64,000 nucleotides of DNA from Pleomorphochaeta sp963678575 (GTDB lineage: Bacteria; Spirochaetota; Spirochaetia; Sphaerochaetales; Sphaerochaetaceae): positions 1,302,001-1,366,000 of the forward strand of contig CAXXHV010000002.1 of the NCBI GenBank assembly GCA_963678575.2. Reading direction: 5' to 3'. This document shows, piece by piece, positions 18,056-27,199 of this stretch. The position numbers were made by a program, and so were the translations under genes. Under the pieces are notes generated by a model, which saw only the letters and a list, made by a program, of their open reading frames with translations, was not told the origin of the DNA and searched no databases. Within the stretch, counting starts at the first letter, position 1. The number at the start of each line of letters is the position of its first letter.

Positions 18056-20266
18056 CTATGTTAATAAAATTCTATCAACTACTTGTTGACGGAATTCTGG
18101 AGTTAGCATACAAAAGTATGCAGTAAACCCTGTAACTCTAACCACTAATTCTGGATATTGCATAGGATTTTTATGAGCCTTTAAAATAACATCTTTATTA
18201 AATATGTTTACATTAACTAAAGTTCCACCTAACTCAAAATGTGCCAAAACAATAGCCTTAACTATTTCTTGTGGATTACCCTTAGTAATAAACGGATCAA
18301 ATTCTAATTGAAAAGGCGCGGTATTACCATAGTTAGGTTGTACTCTTGCTATAGCGGAACTAACATTCAAACAAGTTGGATTCTCTAATAAATTAATAGC
18401 GGGATTTGCTCCATGGGTTATAGGATCTCCATATCTTCTTCCATTAGGAGTTGCTCCAACATCTTTACCTAAGATATGGGGTTTAGCCCAGGAAAATAAA
18501 CCAGGGATAAAATTATATCTTTCATCACTCTCTTCAATTACATAATTGGTAAAGTTGTCAGATATTTTTTTAGCCCATAAATCAGCTTTTTCATCTTCAC
18601 AGTAATGAGCACTCTTTTTCATCATATTTATATAATAATCATTGTTATCGTAAGACCAATTAGTTCTTAATAAAGAATTAATTGTACTCCAATCAATTCT
18701 TTTTTCTTCTTCAATTCTTTGTTCTAGAGCCCTAAAACTGTCAGCAACAGTTGCTATTGCTGCACCATCAATTGCTAAATTATAATATTTTGCACCACCA
18801 TTACTTATATCTAATCCTTTTTCAATTGGCCCATAACTCAATAAATTTAACAAAAGCTCAACTTCATTTTCATTCTGTATTTTTAGATGGAATCGCATTG
18901 AATCTGCTAAAATATTTACAGATTTCTTTAAGTGTTTATTAAATAGTTTAAAAAGAAGAGCTGTAGATGGAATTTCTTTTTTATCGATTATACTACCCTT
19001 AACTACTGGTTTATATGTTCCTATATCATTTGTAAGAGCTGGCTGACCACATAAGTTCATCATTTCATTCCAAGCAATTTCAAATATTTTTGCAAAATTT
19101 ACTTTAAATAAATCATTTAAAGTATATTCCTTTCCTGGTAAAGACATCCAATTACAACCTGTTGCGATTCTATTAATTGCATCTTTTTTATCAAATCCTA
19201 AGTTCATAAATCCTTTAACTAAAGATTCATCACCAGAGAAACGAGGCCAAGCTTGTTTATATTTTACTAATAAATCAATCCCTCTATCTACTAATTCCTT
19301 ATTATAATTTTTAGTAACTCTAATTGTAATATTTAATGAAACATTGATTAATTCAGCAGCATCAAGAATAAGAAATGATACTTCATTTGTTAAATCATTT
19401 CCATTTTCATCTTCTCCTCCAATTTGCCAATAAACTGGATCATTAATTAAAAAACAAGATAATAAATATGTTGCTTCCTCTTTATCTATTAAGCCCTTTG
19501 ATAAATCACTATTATAATAATCAATTAATAAAGTATCTAATTGGCCACCAGCCCCATCTCTGTTAAAAGTTCTGGAGGCTAAATGATACCATAAGATTAG
19601 TTGCAAGGCTTCTCTAAATGATGCTGGTTTATTACTAATAATATTATAATTAATATCCCTTTTAATTATTAAATCACTCTTAATCTTTTTATCAATTTCA
19701 TTTTCGATTCTTACATTTAGCGAATCAATATGTTTTTTTATCCAGATTTGAATTGCATGAATAACTTTTATATGATTATCATAAAATTCAATTTGCTCTT
19801 CAGAATTATTTATCTTTTTATAATGATTGATTTTTTCAATTAAACCACCAAGACCTAAATCTAAAAGAATAGAATAATCAGGACAAAAATGAGCATCAAA
19901 ACCAATACCAGCATCTAGTTTATAATATTCAATATCTTTTAAAAGCTTTTCATTAATTAATGACTTTTTATATTTATATGGGCGCATTTTAGACATAAAA
20001 TACATCCATCTACCAGTAAAAGCATCATCATCATCAATATAAACATCATGTTTACTCATGAGATCATAAAAGTTTTCAGCCCAGCCAGAAGCTCCATAAA
20101 AATTTCCATCTTTATCATTAGGAATTATAGACCATTTGAATGTAGGGACAACTCTACCATAATCATCTTCATCTAGATATCCTTCATATTCTAGCTTCTC
20201 TTTAGTTTGCTCTATTTTTTTAGCTCTTAAAGCTTTTATTCTATCTATATATATAATATTTTTCAT
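18056..20266 (-). CDS. Glycyl radical enzyme of unknown substrate (pyruvate formate-lyase family)
   Basis: The 736-residue protein has the glycyl radical enzyme fold. The radical glycine is G713 in VRVTGFTAYF, 24 residues from the C-terminus, and the catalytic cysteine is C371 in TGCNWMSLPGKEY. Characterised eliminases of this superfamily (glycerol, choline, hydroxyproline, isethionate enzymes) have GCxE, where the glutamate acts as base; here the position is tryptophan. The reaction is therefore not predicted. The ATG at 20266 overlaps the stop of the activase gene (ATGA), showing translational coupling. The five-gene operon begins with a sugar-type ABC importer, so a carbohydrate-derived substrate is the simplest inference. 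The enzyme is oxygen-sensitive, which implies an anaerobic host. Confidence 0.9.
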   Translation of the reverse strand: MKNIIYIDRIKALRAKKIEQTKEKLEYEGYLDEDDYGRVVPTFKWSIIPNDKDGNFYGASGWAENFYDLMSKHDVYIDDDDAFTGRWMYFMSKMRPYKYKKSLINEKLLKDIEYYKLDAGIGFDAHFCPDYSILLDLGLGGLIEKINHYKKINNSEEQIEFYDNHIKVIHAIQIWIKKHIDSLNVRIENEIDKKIKSDLIIKRDINYNIISNKPASFREALQLILWYHLASRTFNRDGAGGQLDTLLIDYYNSDLSKGLIDKEEATYLLSCFLINDPVYWQIGGEDENGNDLTNEVSFLILDAAELINVSLNITIRVTKNYNKELVDRGIDLLVKYKQAWPRFSGDESLVKGFMNLGFDKKDAINRIATGCNWMSLPGKEYTLNDLFKVNFAKIFEIAWNEMMNLCGQPALTNDIGTYKPVVKGSIIDKKEIPSTALLFKLFNKHLKKSVNILADSMRFHLKIQNENEVELLLNLLSYGPIEKGLDISNGGAKYYNLAIDGAAIATVADSFRALEQRIEEEKRIDWSTINSLLRTNWSYDNNDYYINMMKKSAHYCEDEKADLWAKKISDNFTNYVIEESDERYNFIPGLFSWAKPHILGKDVGATPNGRRYGDPITHGANPAINLLENPTCLNVSSAIARVQPNYGNTAPFQLEFDPFITKGNPQEIVKAIVLAHFELGGTLVNVNIFNKDVILKAHKNPMQYPELVVRVTGFTAYFCMLTPEFRQQVVDRILLT

Positions 20267-21159
20267 TCAGTTCTCCCCATTATCTTATCAACGTATAGCT
20301 GCAATTTTTTTAGTTTATCTTTATCAAAGAAAGATTTATTATCATACCTAATTGGAATATTAAAAGTCTTATATTTTATTAATCCCAAAGGATGATAAGG
20401 TATTAAGGTATAAGAGATAACATTCTTAAGAGATTTAGCGAATTTTGCTATTTCTCCAAGTTCCTCTTCACTATCATTTACTCCTTCAATTATTGGAGTT
20501 CTAAGCTTTATTTTTATATTATATTTTTCAAGTTCTTTAAGATTTTTAATAATTAATTTATTATCAACCTTAGTCCATTTCTTGTGTAAAGCTGAGGAAT
20601 AAAACTTTAAATCTATATAACAGAAATCACATTTACTTAATATATCAATTACTGGTTTATCAAGTTTGATAAACAAACTAGTTTCAATACAAAAAGAAAT
20701 ATTATATTTATCTAATCTATTAATTATATTAATTATAAAATCTTTCTCTAATAGAGGTTCTCCTCCTGAAAAAGTTACCCCGCCATTAGAGGCTTTATAA
20801 TAAGCTAAATCCTGTAAAAGCTCTTTAACTAATTCTTCTTCATTATAATATTTACCTGAAACAGTAATTACATTATAAAAACATTCATCTACACATTTTA
20901 AACATCTATTACATTTTGATTTATCATATATCAATCTACCATTATTAATTGTTAGAGCTTTAGTATTACAAATATTTACACAAGCTCCACAATTAATACA
21001 TTTATTAAAATCAAAACCAAGACTAATTTCTCTATCAATTGCTTCTGGATTATGACACCATGCACAATTCATTAAGCAACCTTTAAAAAAAATTGTAGTT
21101 CTAATCCCTGGTCCATCTTGAGTTGATAAATGTTGTATTTTACTTATTAATCTTTCCAT
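20263..21159 (-). CDS. Glycyl-radical-enzyme activating protein (radical SAM)
   Basis: The 298-residue protein carries the radical SAM motif C28-x3-C32-x2-C35 in KGCLMNCAWCHNPE. Two ferredoxin-type [4Fe-4S] motifs follow (C54, C57, C60, C64 and C83, C86, C89, C93), then the GGVTFSGGEPLL SAM-binding segment. This is the usual layout of activases for non-PFL glycyl radical enzymes. It installs the radical on the glycine of the enzyme encoded next, whose start codon it overlaps by four bases. It starts seven bases after the permease gene with only a weak ribosome site, so its translation is probably coupled to the permease. Confidence 0.93.
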   Translation of the reverse strand: MERLISKIQHLSTQDGPGIRTTIFFKGCLMNCAWCHNPEAIDREISLGFDFNKCINCGACVNICNTKALTINNGRLIYDKSKCNRCLKCVDECFYNVITVSGKYYNEEELVKELLQDLAYYKASNGGVTFSGGEPLLEKDFIINIINRLDKYNISFCIETSLFIKLDKPVIDILSKCDFCYIDLKFYSSALHKKWTKVDNKLIIKNLKELEKYNIKIKLRTPIIEGVNDSEEELGEIAKFAKSLKNVISYTLIPYHPLGLIKYKTFNIPIRYDNKSFFDKDKLKKLQLYVDKIMGRTE

Positions 21160-21166
21160 AATAATT

Positions 21167-21976
21167 CTATTTCAAAGATTCTCCGAACATTCCAGCAATA
21201 AAGGATTTTTGGAATAGTAGAAAGAATAATACAGGTGGAATTATCATAATAATTCCCATAGCTGTTAAACCACCCCAATTAGTTCCCCAAGAACCTATAA
21301 AAGCTAAAATAGCTTGAGATAAAACCCTAGCATCTGGAGAAGTTGTTAAAGCATAAGAGAACGTATAATTATTCCAAGTATTAATAAAAATATATATTAT
21401 AACTGAAATCAATCCTGGTTTTATCATAGGCAATGTTACTCTAAATAATGTACCCATAGAAGATAAACCATCTATTAAAGCAGCTTCTTCAATTGCTCTG
21501 GGAGTATTATCAATAAAGTTTCTTAACATCCAAATACTTAAAGAAATATTAAAGACTGATACAGCAATAATAACTCCCCAAATAGTATTATATAGATGGA
21601 GTTTATTAAAATAACTAACAATAGGAACCAAAATAGCCGATGAAGGTAATAAAGGTAAAATTAAAAAGCTTATACTAATAAAATTTTTACCTCTAAACTT
21701 AAATCTTGAAAGACCATAAGCTGCAACTAGAGCTAGTGGGATAATTATTAAAATTGATCCAAAAGAAACCTTTATACTATTATAAAAATACTTATATAAA
21801 ACTTCATTTTGAAATATTGCTTTATAATGTTCCAAAGTAAAATATTCAGGTAAAATACCATAATCATAAGTTGGTGTTAATGATGTTTTTAGTCCCCATA
21901 ACAAAGGAAATAAAGATATCAAACCAATTACAAGATATATTAATAACCAGCCAAAGTTTTTTATTAACTTAATCAT
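21167..21976 (-). CDS. ABC sugar transporter permease (MalG type), GRE operon
   Basis: This 269-residue inner-membrane protein has about six hydrophobic segments and the EAA loop IEEAALIDGLSSMGTLFRV. AGAGGAAA precedes the ATG. It overlaps the end of the preceding permease gene by eight bases and is followed after seven bases by the activase gene. This tight packing makes the importer and the glycyl radical enzyme one expression unit. Confidence 0.9.
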   Translation of the reverse strand: MIKLIKNFGWLLIYLVIGLISLFPLLWGLKTSLTPTYDYGILPEYFTLEHYKAIFQNEVLYKYFYNSIKVSFGSILIIIPLALVAAYGLSRFKFRGKNFISISFLILPLLPSSAILVPIVSYFNKLHLYNTIWGVIIAVSVFNISLSIWMLRNFIDNTPRAIEEAALIDGLSSMGTLFRVTLPMIKPGLISVIIYIFINTWNNYTFSYALTTSPDARVLSQAILAFIGSWGTNWGGLTAMGIIMIIPPVLFFLLFQKSFIAGMFGESLK

Positions 21977-22856
21977 ATAAATTTCCTCTTAACAGCATTT
22001 TCAAATATAAAGTCATAAATATAATGCTAATTATTATTAAAAAGACCCCTAAAGTAGCACCCATATTTAAATCAAAATTAACAAAAGAACTCTTAAATAA
22101 TCTTACAGCTAAGGTTTCTGTTGCATAGCCTGGTCCCCCTTGAGTTAATGCATATACTGATTCTGAATCTTGTATTGTCCATATTGTAACCATTAAAGTA
22201 CCTATACCTAATTGATTGAGCGTCATTGGTAAAGTAAGTTTAAAAAAACTTGTAACTTTTGAAGCTCCATCAACCCTAGCTGCTTCATAAATTTCTTTTG
22301 GTATTGTAGAAATTCCAGCTGCTAAAAATAACATTATGAAAGGAGCAGATCTCCAGAAACTATGTAATATCATAACTATTAAAGCCAAAGTACCATTGTT
22401 TAATATATAAACATCATGACCAACAATATTTTTAACAATTATATGAATAATTCCAAAATCTGAATTAAGCATCGTTTTTACCATCAAAGTACTAACGACA
22501 GGTGCAGATATCCAAGGAATTAAATATACACTTCTAAAAAATCTTGATAAAAAAGAATCTCGAGTAATTAGTAAAGCCGTAACATAAGCAAAAGGGATTG
22601 TAATACATATATCTGCAAAAACATAAATAAGAGTTATCCATAGATTATTAAAAAAACGACCACCTTCTCTAAATAAGGCTAAATAATTTCCTAAACCAAC
22701 AAATGAAACATCTCCTGATAGTGAAGTTTTCATGAATGTCATAGCAAATCCTGCTAGGGCTGGGCCTAGCAGAAATGCTGTTAACAAAACTAGTACAGGA
22801 AATACCATTAAAATTGGAGTATATTTCTTGTTTTTAATTTTATTACTAGTTTTCAT
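21969..22856 (-). CDS. ABC sugar transporter permease (MalF type), GRE operon
   Basis: The 295-residue CUT1-type permease has six predicted membrane segments and the EAA loop IYEAARVDGASKVTSFFKL. Its start overlaps the end of the binding-protein gene by 11 bases and its ribosome site is weak, so translational coupling is likely. It partners with the MalG-type permease directly downstream. No ATPase gene is nearby. Confidence 0.9.
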   Translation of the reverse strand: MKTSNKIKNKKYTPILMVFPVLVLLTAFLLGPALAGFAMTFMKTSLSGDVSFVGLGNYLALFREGGRFFNNLWITLIYVFADICITIPFAYVTALLITRDSFLSRFFRSVYLIPWISAPVVSTLMVKTMLNSDFGIIHIIVKNIVGHDVYILNNGTLALIVMILHSFWRSAPFIMLFLAAGISTIPKEIYEAARVDGASKVTSFFKLTLPMTLNQLGIGTLMVTIWTIQDSESVYALTQGGPGYATETLAVRLFKSSFVNFDLNMGATLGVFLIIISIIFMTLYLKMLLRGNLYD

Positions 22857-24201
22857 ATTTTGAATTAAACTCTTTTTCAGCAGTTTTTAATATTTGAGGA
22901 ATATCTTCTCTATCCCCATTCATACAAGTTTGTAAAGCAGCTGATACTACATCTGCTAATTCACCATAATATGGAGTTACGGGCATTGGTTTACCTAATT
23001 TAATAGCGTCAAAATATGTTTGATAATATTCAGTTTGATATTCAGGAGTTTGCCATTCTGATTTTCTAATTGGAAGACCAGCATCAGGGAATTTTCTTAA
23101 ATTATCTTTTTTGAGCATATAGTTAAGGAATTTCCAAGCAGCATCTTTATTAGTTGAATTTTGATAAATACCTACTCCCCAGCTATTAGTAAATCCAGCT
23201 TGAGCTGTTGTAGGATATTGAGCAAATCCAACTTTTACTAACTCAGCATCAACACTTGGTGGAATAACACCTTTTACATAACCTTGTTCTTCTAAAGAAC
23301 CAACCCAATATGAACCCCAGCCTAAGATTATTGCAGCTTTTTCATTCATAGTAGTATTGAATAAATTAACTGTCATATCATTTACAGGAGAAGCTGGATT
23401 AACAACTTTATATTTATTTAATAAATCCCAAATTAACTCAGCAGTTTTAATTGCTTCAGGGCTATCAATATCTGCTTTATCATTTACAGAATCCCATAAT
23501 TCCCCTCCAAAGTTCCAAATTAATGGACCAAAAGTTAATTCAATAGTTCCTCTATCTGGGCCTAATGCCATTGCAAGACCATATTGATCAATTGTTCCAT
23601 CACCATTTGTATCAACAGTTAATTTTTTAGCATATTCAATTAATTCATCAATTGTTTTTGGTGGATCATTTGGATCTAAACCTGCAGCTTTAAACATATC
23701 TTTATTGAAAAGCATAATTCTGGAATGAGAACCTAAAGGAATAGCAATTTGTTGACCTTTAACATTACCTTGAGTATAAGTAGAAGCCCAACTAAATTCA
23801 TCAATTTCATTAGAAGACCAATCCTTTTTAATATATGATGCTAAATCTGTTAAGTCTCCTACCTCTCTATGCTGTGCAAATAATTGAGGAGTTAACATTG
23901 CTACATCATGATCACTGATACCAGATCTATAATCTTGCATTAATTTAATGTCAATTTGGTCCCAAGCAAAGTTTTCAAATTCAACTTCAATATTTGGATT
24001 TTCACTCTCAAACTCTGCTTTTACACTCTTAAACCATTCACTACCAATCTTATCTCCAGAACCTCCCATTGGATCATAGATATGGGCAACCTTAATTACA
24101 GTTTTACCACTTTCTTTTTCACCACTACCATTAGCAAAAATACTAAATGTACTTAATAGCATTACTAATAAAACAACTATTAATGTTTTACTTTTATTCA
24201 T
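22846..24201 (-). CDS. ABC sugar-binding protein (family 1), GRE operon
   Basis: The protein of about 451 residues starts with a signal peptide ending in TFSIFANG, then SGEKESGK, without a lipobox cysteine. The mature part is a family 1 extracellular solute-binding protein (IEVEFENFAWDQIDIKLM, YGLAMALGPDRGTIEL). Two ATGs are adjacent (24204 and 24201); AGGAGG is two bases from the first and five from the second, so 24201 is preferred. It is the first gene of the operon binding protein-permease-permease-activase-GRE, preceded by a strong promoter with two operator copies. Its ligand is probably the substrate of the GRE or a precursor of it. Confidence 0.92.
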   Translation of the reverse strand: MNKSKTLIVVLLVMLLSTFSIFANGSGEKESGKTVIKVAHIYDPMGGSGDKIGSEWFKSVKAEFESENPNIEVEFENFAWDQIDIKLMQDYRSGISDHDVAMLTPQLFAQHREVGDLTDLASYIKKDWSSNEIDEFSWASTYTQGNVKGQQIAIPLGSHSRIMLFNKDMFKAAGLDPNDPPKTIDELIEYAKKLTVDTNGDGTIDQYGLAMALGPDRGTIELTFGPLIWNFGGELWDSVNDKADIDSPEAIKTAELIWDLLNKYKVVNPASPVNDMTVNLFNTTMNEKAAIILGWGSYWVGSLEEQGYVKGVIPPSVDAELVKVGFAQYPTTAQAGFTNSWGVGIYQNSTNKDAAWKFLNYMLKKDNLRKFPDAGLPIRKSEWQTPEYQTEYYQTYFDAIKLGKPMPVTPYYGELADVVSAALQTCMNGDREDIPQILKTAEKEFNSKYEN

Positions 24202-24226
24202 CATAACCTCCTAGATTTTAAATCAC

Positions 24227-24282
24227 TTAACTCAGTATAAATTAGTTACTATATTTGTCAAGCATTTTTTTAACTCAGTTAA
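24227..24282 (-). promoter_or_regulatory. Promoter and paired operators of the GRE operon
   Basis: On the minus strand TTGACA (24256-24261) and TATACT (24234-24239) are separated by 16 bases. TTAACTCAGT occurs at 24227-24236, covering the -10 box, and at 24270-24279, upstream of the -35, where it extends to the 13-bp palindrome TTAACTCAGTTAA (24270-24282). The two copies are 43 bases apart, close to four helical turns. This is the layout of a repressed, substrate-inducible promoter. The ROK regulator at 27200 is the nearest candidate. Confidence 0.6.
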
Positions 24283-24351
24283 ATAATTTTATTAATTATG
24301 ATAAAAAATATTTTATTTCCTTATATAATATAAAAATATATTTTTTTATTG

Positions 24352-24380
24352 TTGACAATTTATTGTTTTCATCTTATGTT
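24352..24380 (+). promoter_or_regulatory. Promoter of the GH38-like gene
   Basis: TTGACA (24352-24357) and TATGTT (24375-24380) are separated by 17 bases, 35 bases upstream of the chosen start codon. The long reading frame begins with a TTG that overlaps this -35 box, which shows that the upstream TTG is not a real start. Confidence 0.55.
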
Positions 24381-24414
24381 AATGAATATAAATCAAAACA
24401 TTAGGAATTCAAAA

Positions 24415-27141
24415 ATGGAAAAAACTGATTCATATTTTTCTGATGGAGAAGCTTATATTATCTCCTCCAGTCATAACGATATTGCTTTTTTAGATACACC
24501 TCTATTAACAATATTATTTAGAAACAAGAATATAATAGAAAAAGCTATAGATATGATAGAAAAAGATTCTTCTTTCTATCATACAATAGAAAATTCTCTT
24601 TATATAAAAGACTTTCTGTTACTAAATCCTGAACTAAAAAGCAGATTAATAAAGATTATGGCTAGTGGAAATTTAGATTGCGGAGCAACCTACACTCAGC
24701 TTTATGAAACCTCTGTTACATCTGAAGGCTTAGTTAGACATTATTATTTAGGAAAAAGATGGTTAGAAAAAGAAATTCCTGGGTTTATTGCAAGAACAAC
24801 TTGGAATCAAGATGTTCCTGCGAGAACTATGCAATCAGCACAAGTTATGAAAAAATGTGGCGTGGATTATCTATTCGTCAGTAGAATGAATGCTGGATTT
24901 TTTAAATGGTATAGTCCAGATGGCAGTTTTGTAACAGGTTATTCAACTGGACATTATCATCACAACAGTATATCTAATCTTATTGGATTAAATTATAACG
25001 TATATGATGAAGAAGCTCATTCAAATAATAGTGATTCAAATAAAAAAACAGATATTGAAGTTAAAGATAATAAAGCCTTAGAAAAATTATTCAATTATTT
25101 AGAAAAATCAGCTACTAATGTATATAAAGAGAACAAGATTCCTCCCCTATATTGTTTTCTAGCAATTAGAGATTATGATTATCCATTAAACTTAAACAGC
25201 TATATAAAAGAATTAGAAAATAATGAAGAATTTAATCTACCAAAGTTTAAACATGCTACTGCAGCTATTTTTATGAATGAAGCTAATAAAATATTAGATA
25301 AAGATTCATATTGGAATAAATACACAGGAGAAAGACCAAATCTTTGGCTTTATCATGAAAGTTCTCATGCTAAGGCTCTTAAATATAGTAGAAATGGGTT
25401 AAATTCAATTGATAAAGTTGAAGTATTAGCATCAATTAATTCTATACTTTTTAACAGCAAATACCCTAAAAAAGAAATAGATAAATGTTGGGAGCAATTA
25501 TTGTATCTAGATCATGGCTGGGGTGGCAATAATGGACATATTACTGATCAAACTTATTTAGAAATATCTAAAAAAGGACTAAGGAATACTAAAAACCTAG
25601 AAAAACAATTAATTAAAGATTTAGCAAATAATATTACTATAAAAGAAGAAGGCTCTTATATAACTATATTTAATGCTTCATGTAATAAAAGATATGATAG
25701 AGTTATTACAACCATAGATTGGAGTAAATTACATACCTTAGATTTTAATATTTATGATGAGAATGATAATTTGGTAGAATATCAAATCATTGAAGAGTCA
25801 GAACCTTATAAAATAAAGATATTGTTCTATGCAAAAATTGATGGTTATGGCTATGCTCAATATAAGATAAAGAAAGAAAATCAAATAAAACAAGAAATTA
25901 ATAACAGTTTAAAAATAACTGGAAAACATTATGTTGAATTAAGCAATAAATTCTATGATTTAATTATTGAAGATGGTGGATTCACAAAAATCTATGACAA
26001 ACAAATAAAAGAAAATATATTAAATGAAAACTCTTTACTTAAAGGCTTTGAAATCTTTATGTTAGATTCTTGTGGTAATGGTTCAGGAGAATTCTCTCAA
26101 ATACAACAGCCTAATAAAGTATTTGGTGCATCTGTAGATAAATATGGAGGTATGACAGCTTATAATAATACTTCAACAAATAATAATATGATTTGGAAAA
26201 TTAGAGAACATGAAGGGGTAAATACCCCAAATGGTAATGTTGTAACAATAATTGAAGGAGAAGCACATTTTAATCACTTCACTTTAATTCAACAGATATT
26301 AATCTATAATAATATTAAGAAAATTGAAACTAAAGTGAATATTGAAGCTTGGGATGGCACAATGTATAAAGAGCTTAGAATGGCATTACCTTTAAAGGAA
26401 AAGTTTAATTCATTAAGCTATGAAGTACCTTTTGGAATATTAAGATTAAATAAGGATGAAGTTCAAGGTGTTATTGGAGATAAAATGTTTACTGATAATA
26501 TCAAAGAGAATTTTCCAAATGTTATATATCCCACTGATTGTAGGAAAATTCATCCTAGAGAAGTTCAATCTTGGATTGGAGTTGAAAGCAAAGACTCAAC
26601 AATCTTATTATCTTGTATTGATACTCCAACATTTGATTATATTGATGTATCAAATAATGATGAAAATTCATATTTAATACAGCCTATTCTATTTGCTTCT
26701 AGGCATAGTTGTTTAAAAGAAGGAGGGAATCCATATCATCAAAGAGGATCTCATTCTTTTAGTTTCACCTTTTCTAGTAACAAAGGAAACTTAAGAGATA
26801 ATGTTAAAATAATTGAAGAAGAAAAATCCTCTTTAATTACTAATATTTCTTATAATGAATTACAAAAAACAGGATTACCTATAAATAAATCTTGCATTGA
26901 AATTGAGGGAGATATTAGAATCAGCTGTTTGAAAAAAGCAGAAGATAATGATAATTATATTGTAAGAGTTTATGAGATGTTCGGAGAAGAAGAAAACTTT
27001 AATATAAACTTGAACAATTATATTAAAAATGTAAAGAAAACAGATATGCTAGAGTTTGGAGGAGAAAAAATCAATCAATCAAAAATCACTGATAAACTTA
27101 CTCCATATTCTATTGAAACATATTGCATTAGCAATAATTAA
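24415..27141 (+). CDS. Divergent GH38-like glycoside hydrolase
   Basis: The chosen ATG at 24415 follows AGGA and gives 908 residues; the frame is open further but runs through the promoter. The N-terminus has the GH38 zinc motif H20-x-D22 in SSSHNDIAFLD, and a second conserved block, TWNQDVPARTMQSAQVMKKCG, puts the nucleophile at D133. The usual WLPDxFGYS of alpha-mannosidases is replaced by WNQDVPART, so it is a distant branch of the family. A middle helical domain and C-terminal beta domains follow. It has no signal peptide. It is divergent from the GRE operon and followed by a ROK regulator, suggesting that it releases or processes the sugar handled by the GRE importer (inference). Confidence 0.75.
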   Translation: MEKTDSYFSDGEAYIISSSHNDIAFLDTPLLTILFRNKNIIEKAIDMIEKDSSFYHTIENSLYIKDFLLLNPELKSRLIKIMASGNLDCGATYTQLYETSVTSEGLVRHYYLGKRWLEKEIPGFIARTTWNQDVPARTMQSAQVMKKCGVDYLFVSRMNAGFFKWYSPDGSFVTGYSTGHYHHNSISNLIGLNYNVYDEEAHSNNSDSNKKTDIEVKDNKALEKLFNYLEKSATNVYKENKIPPLYCFLAIRDYDYPLNLNSYIKELENNEEFNLPKFKHATAAIFMNEANKILDKDSYWNKYTGERPNLWLYHESSHAKALKYSRNGLNSIDKVEVLASINSILFNSKYPKKEIDKCWEQLLYLDHGWGGNNGHITDQTYLEISKKGLRNTKNLEKQLIKDLANNITIKEEGSYITIFNASCNKRYDRVITTIDWSKLHTLDFNIYDENDNLVEYQIIEESEPYKIKILFYAKIDGYGYAQYKIKKENQIKQEINNSLKITGKHYVELSNKFYDLIIEDGGFTKIYDKQIKENILNENSLLKGFEIFMLDSCGNGSGEFSQIQQPNKVFGASVDKYGGMTAYNNTSTNNNMIWKIREHEGVNTPNGNVVTIIEGEAHFNHFTLIQQILIYNNIKKIETKVNIEAWDGTMYKELRMALPLKEKFNSLSYEVPFGILRLNKDEVQGVIGDKMFTDNIKENFPNVIYPTDCRKIHPREVQSWIGVESKDSTILLSCIDTPTFDYIDVSNNDENSYLIQPILFASRHSCLKEGGNPYHQRGSHSFSFTFSSNKGNLRDNVKIIEEEKSSLITNISYNELQKTGLPINKSCIEIEGDIRISCLKKAEDNDNYIVRVYEMFGEEENFNINLNNYIKNVKKTDMLEFGGEKINQSKITDKLTPYSIETYCISNN

Positions 27142-27199
27142 TAAATTAGATTATAATAAAATTTATCGATATACGACTAACTAACAATAGGGAACAAAA

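Noticed and set aside
24349..24414. Upstream TTG start for the GH38-like protein
   Set aside because: The TTG overlaps the -35 box TTGACA and would translate through the promoter; the ATG at 24415 has a ribosome site.
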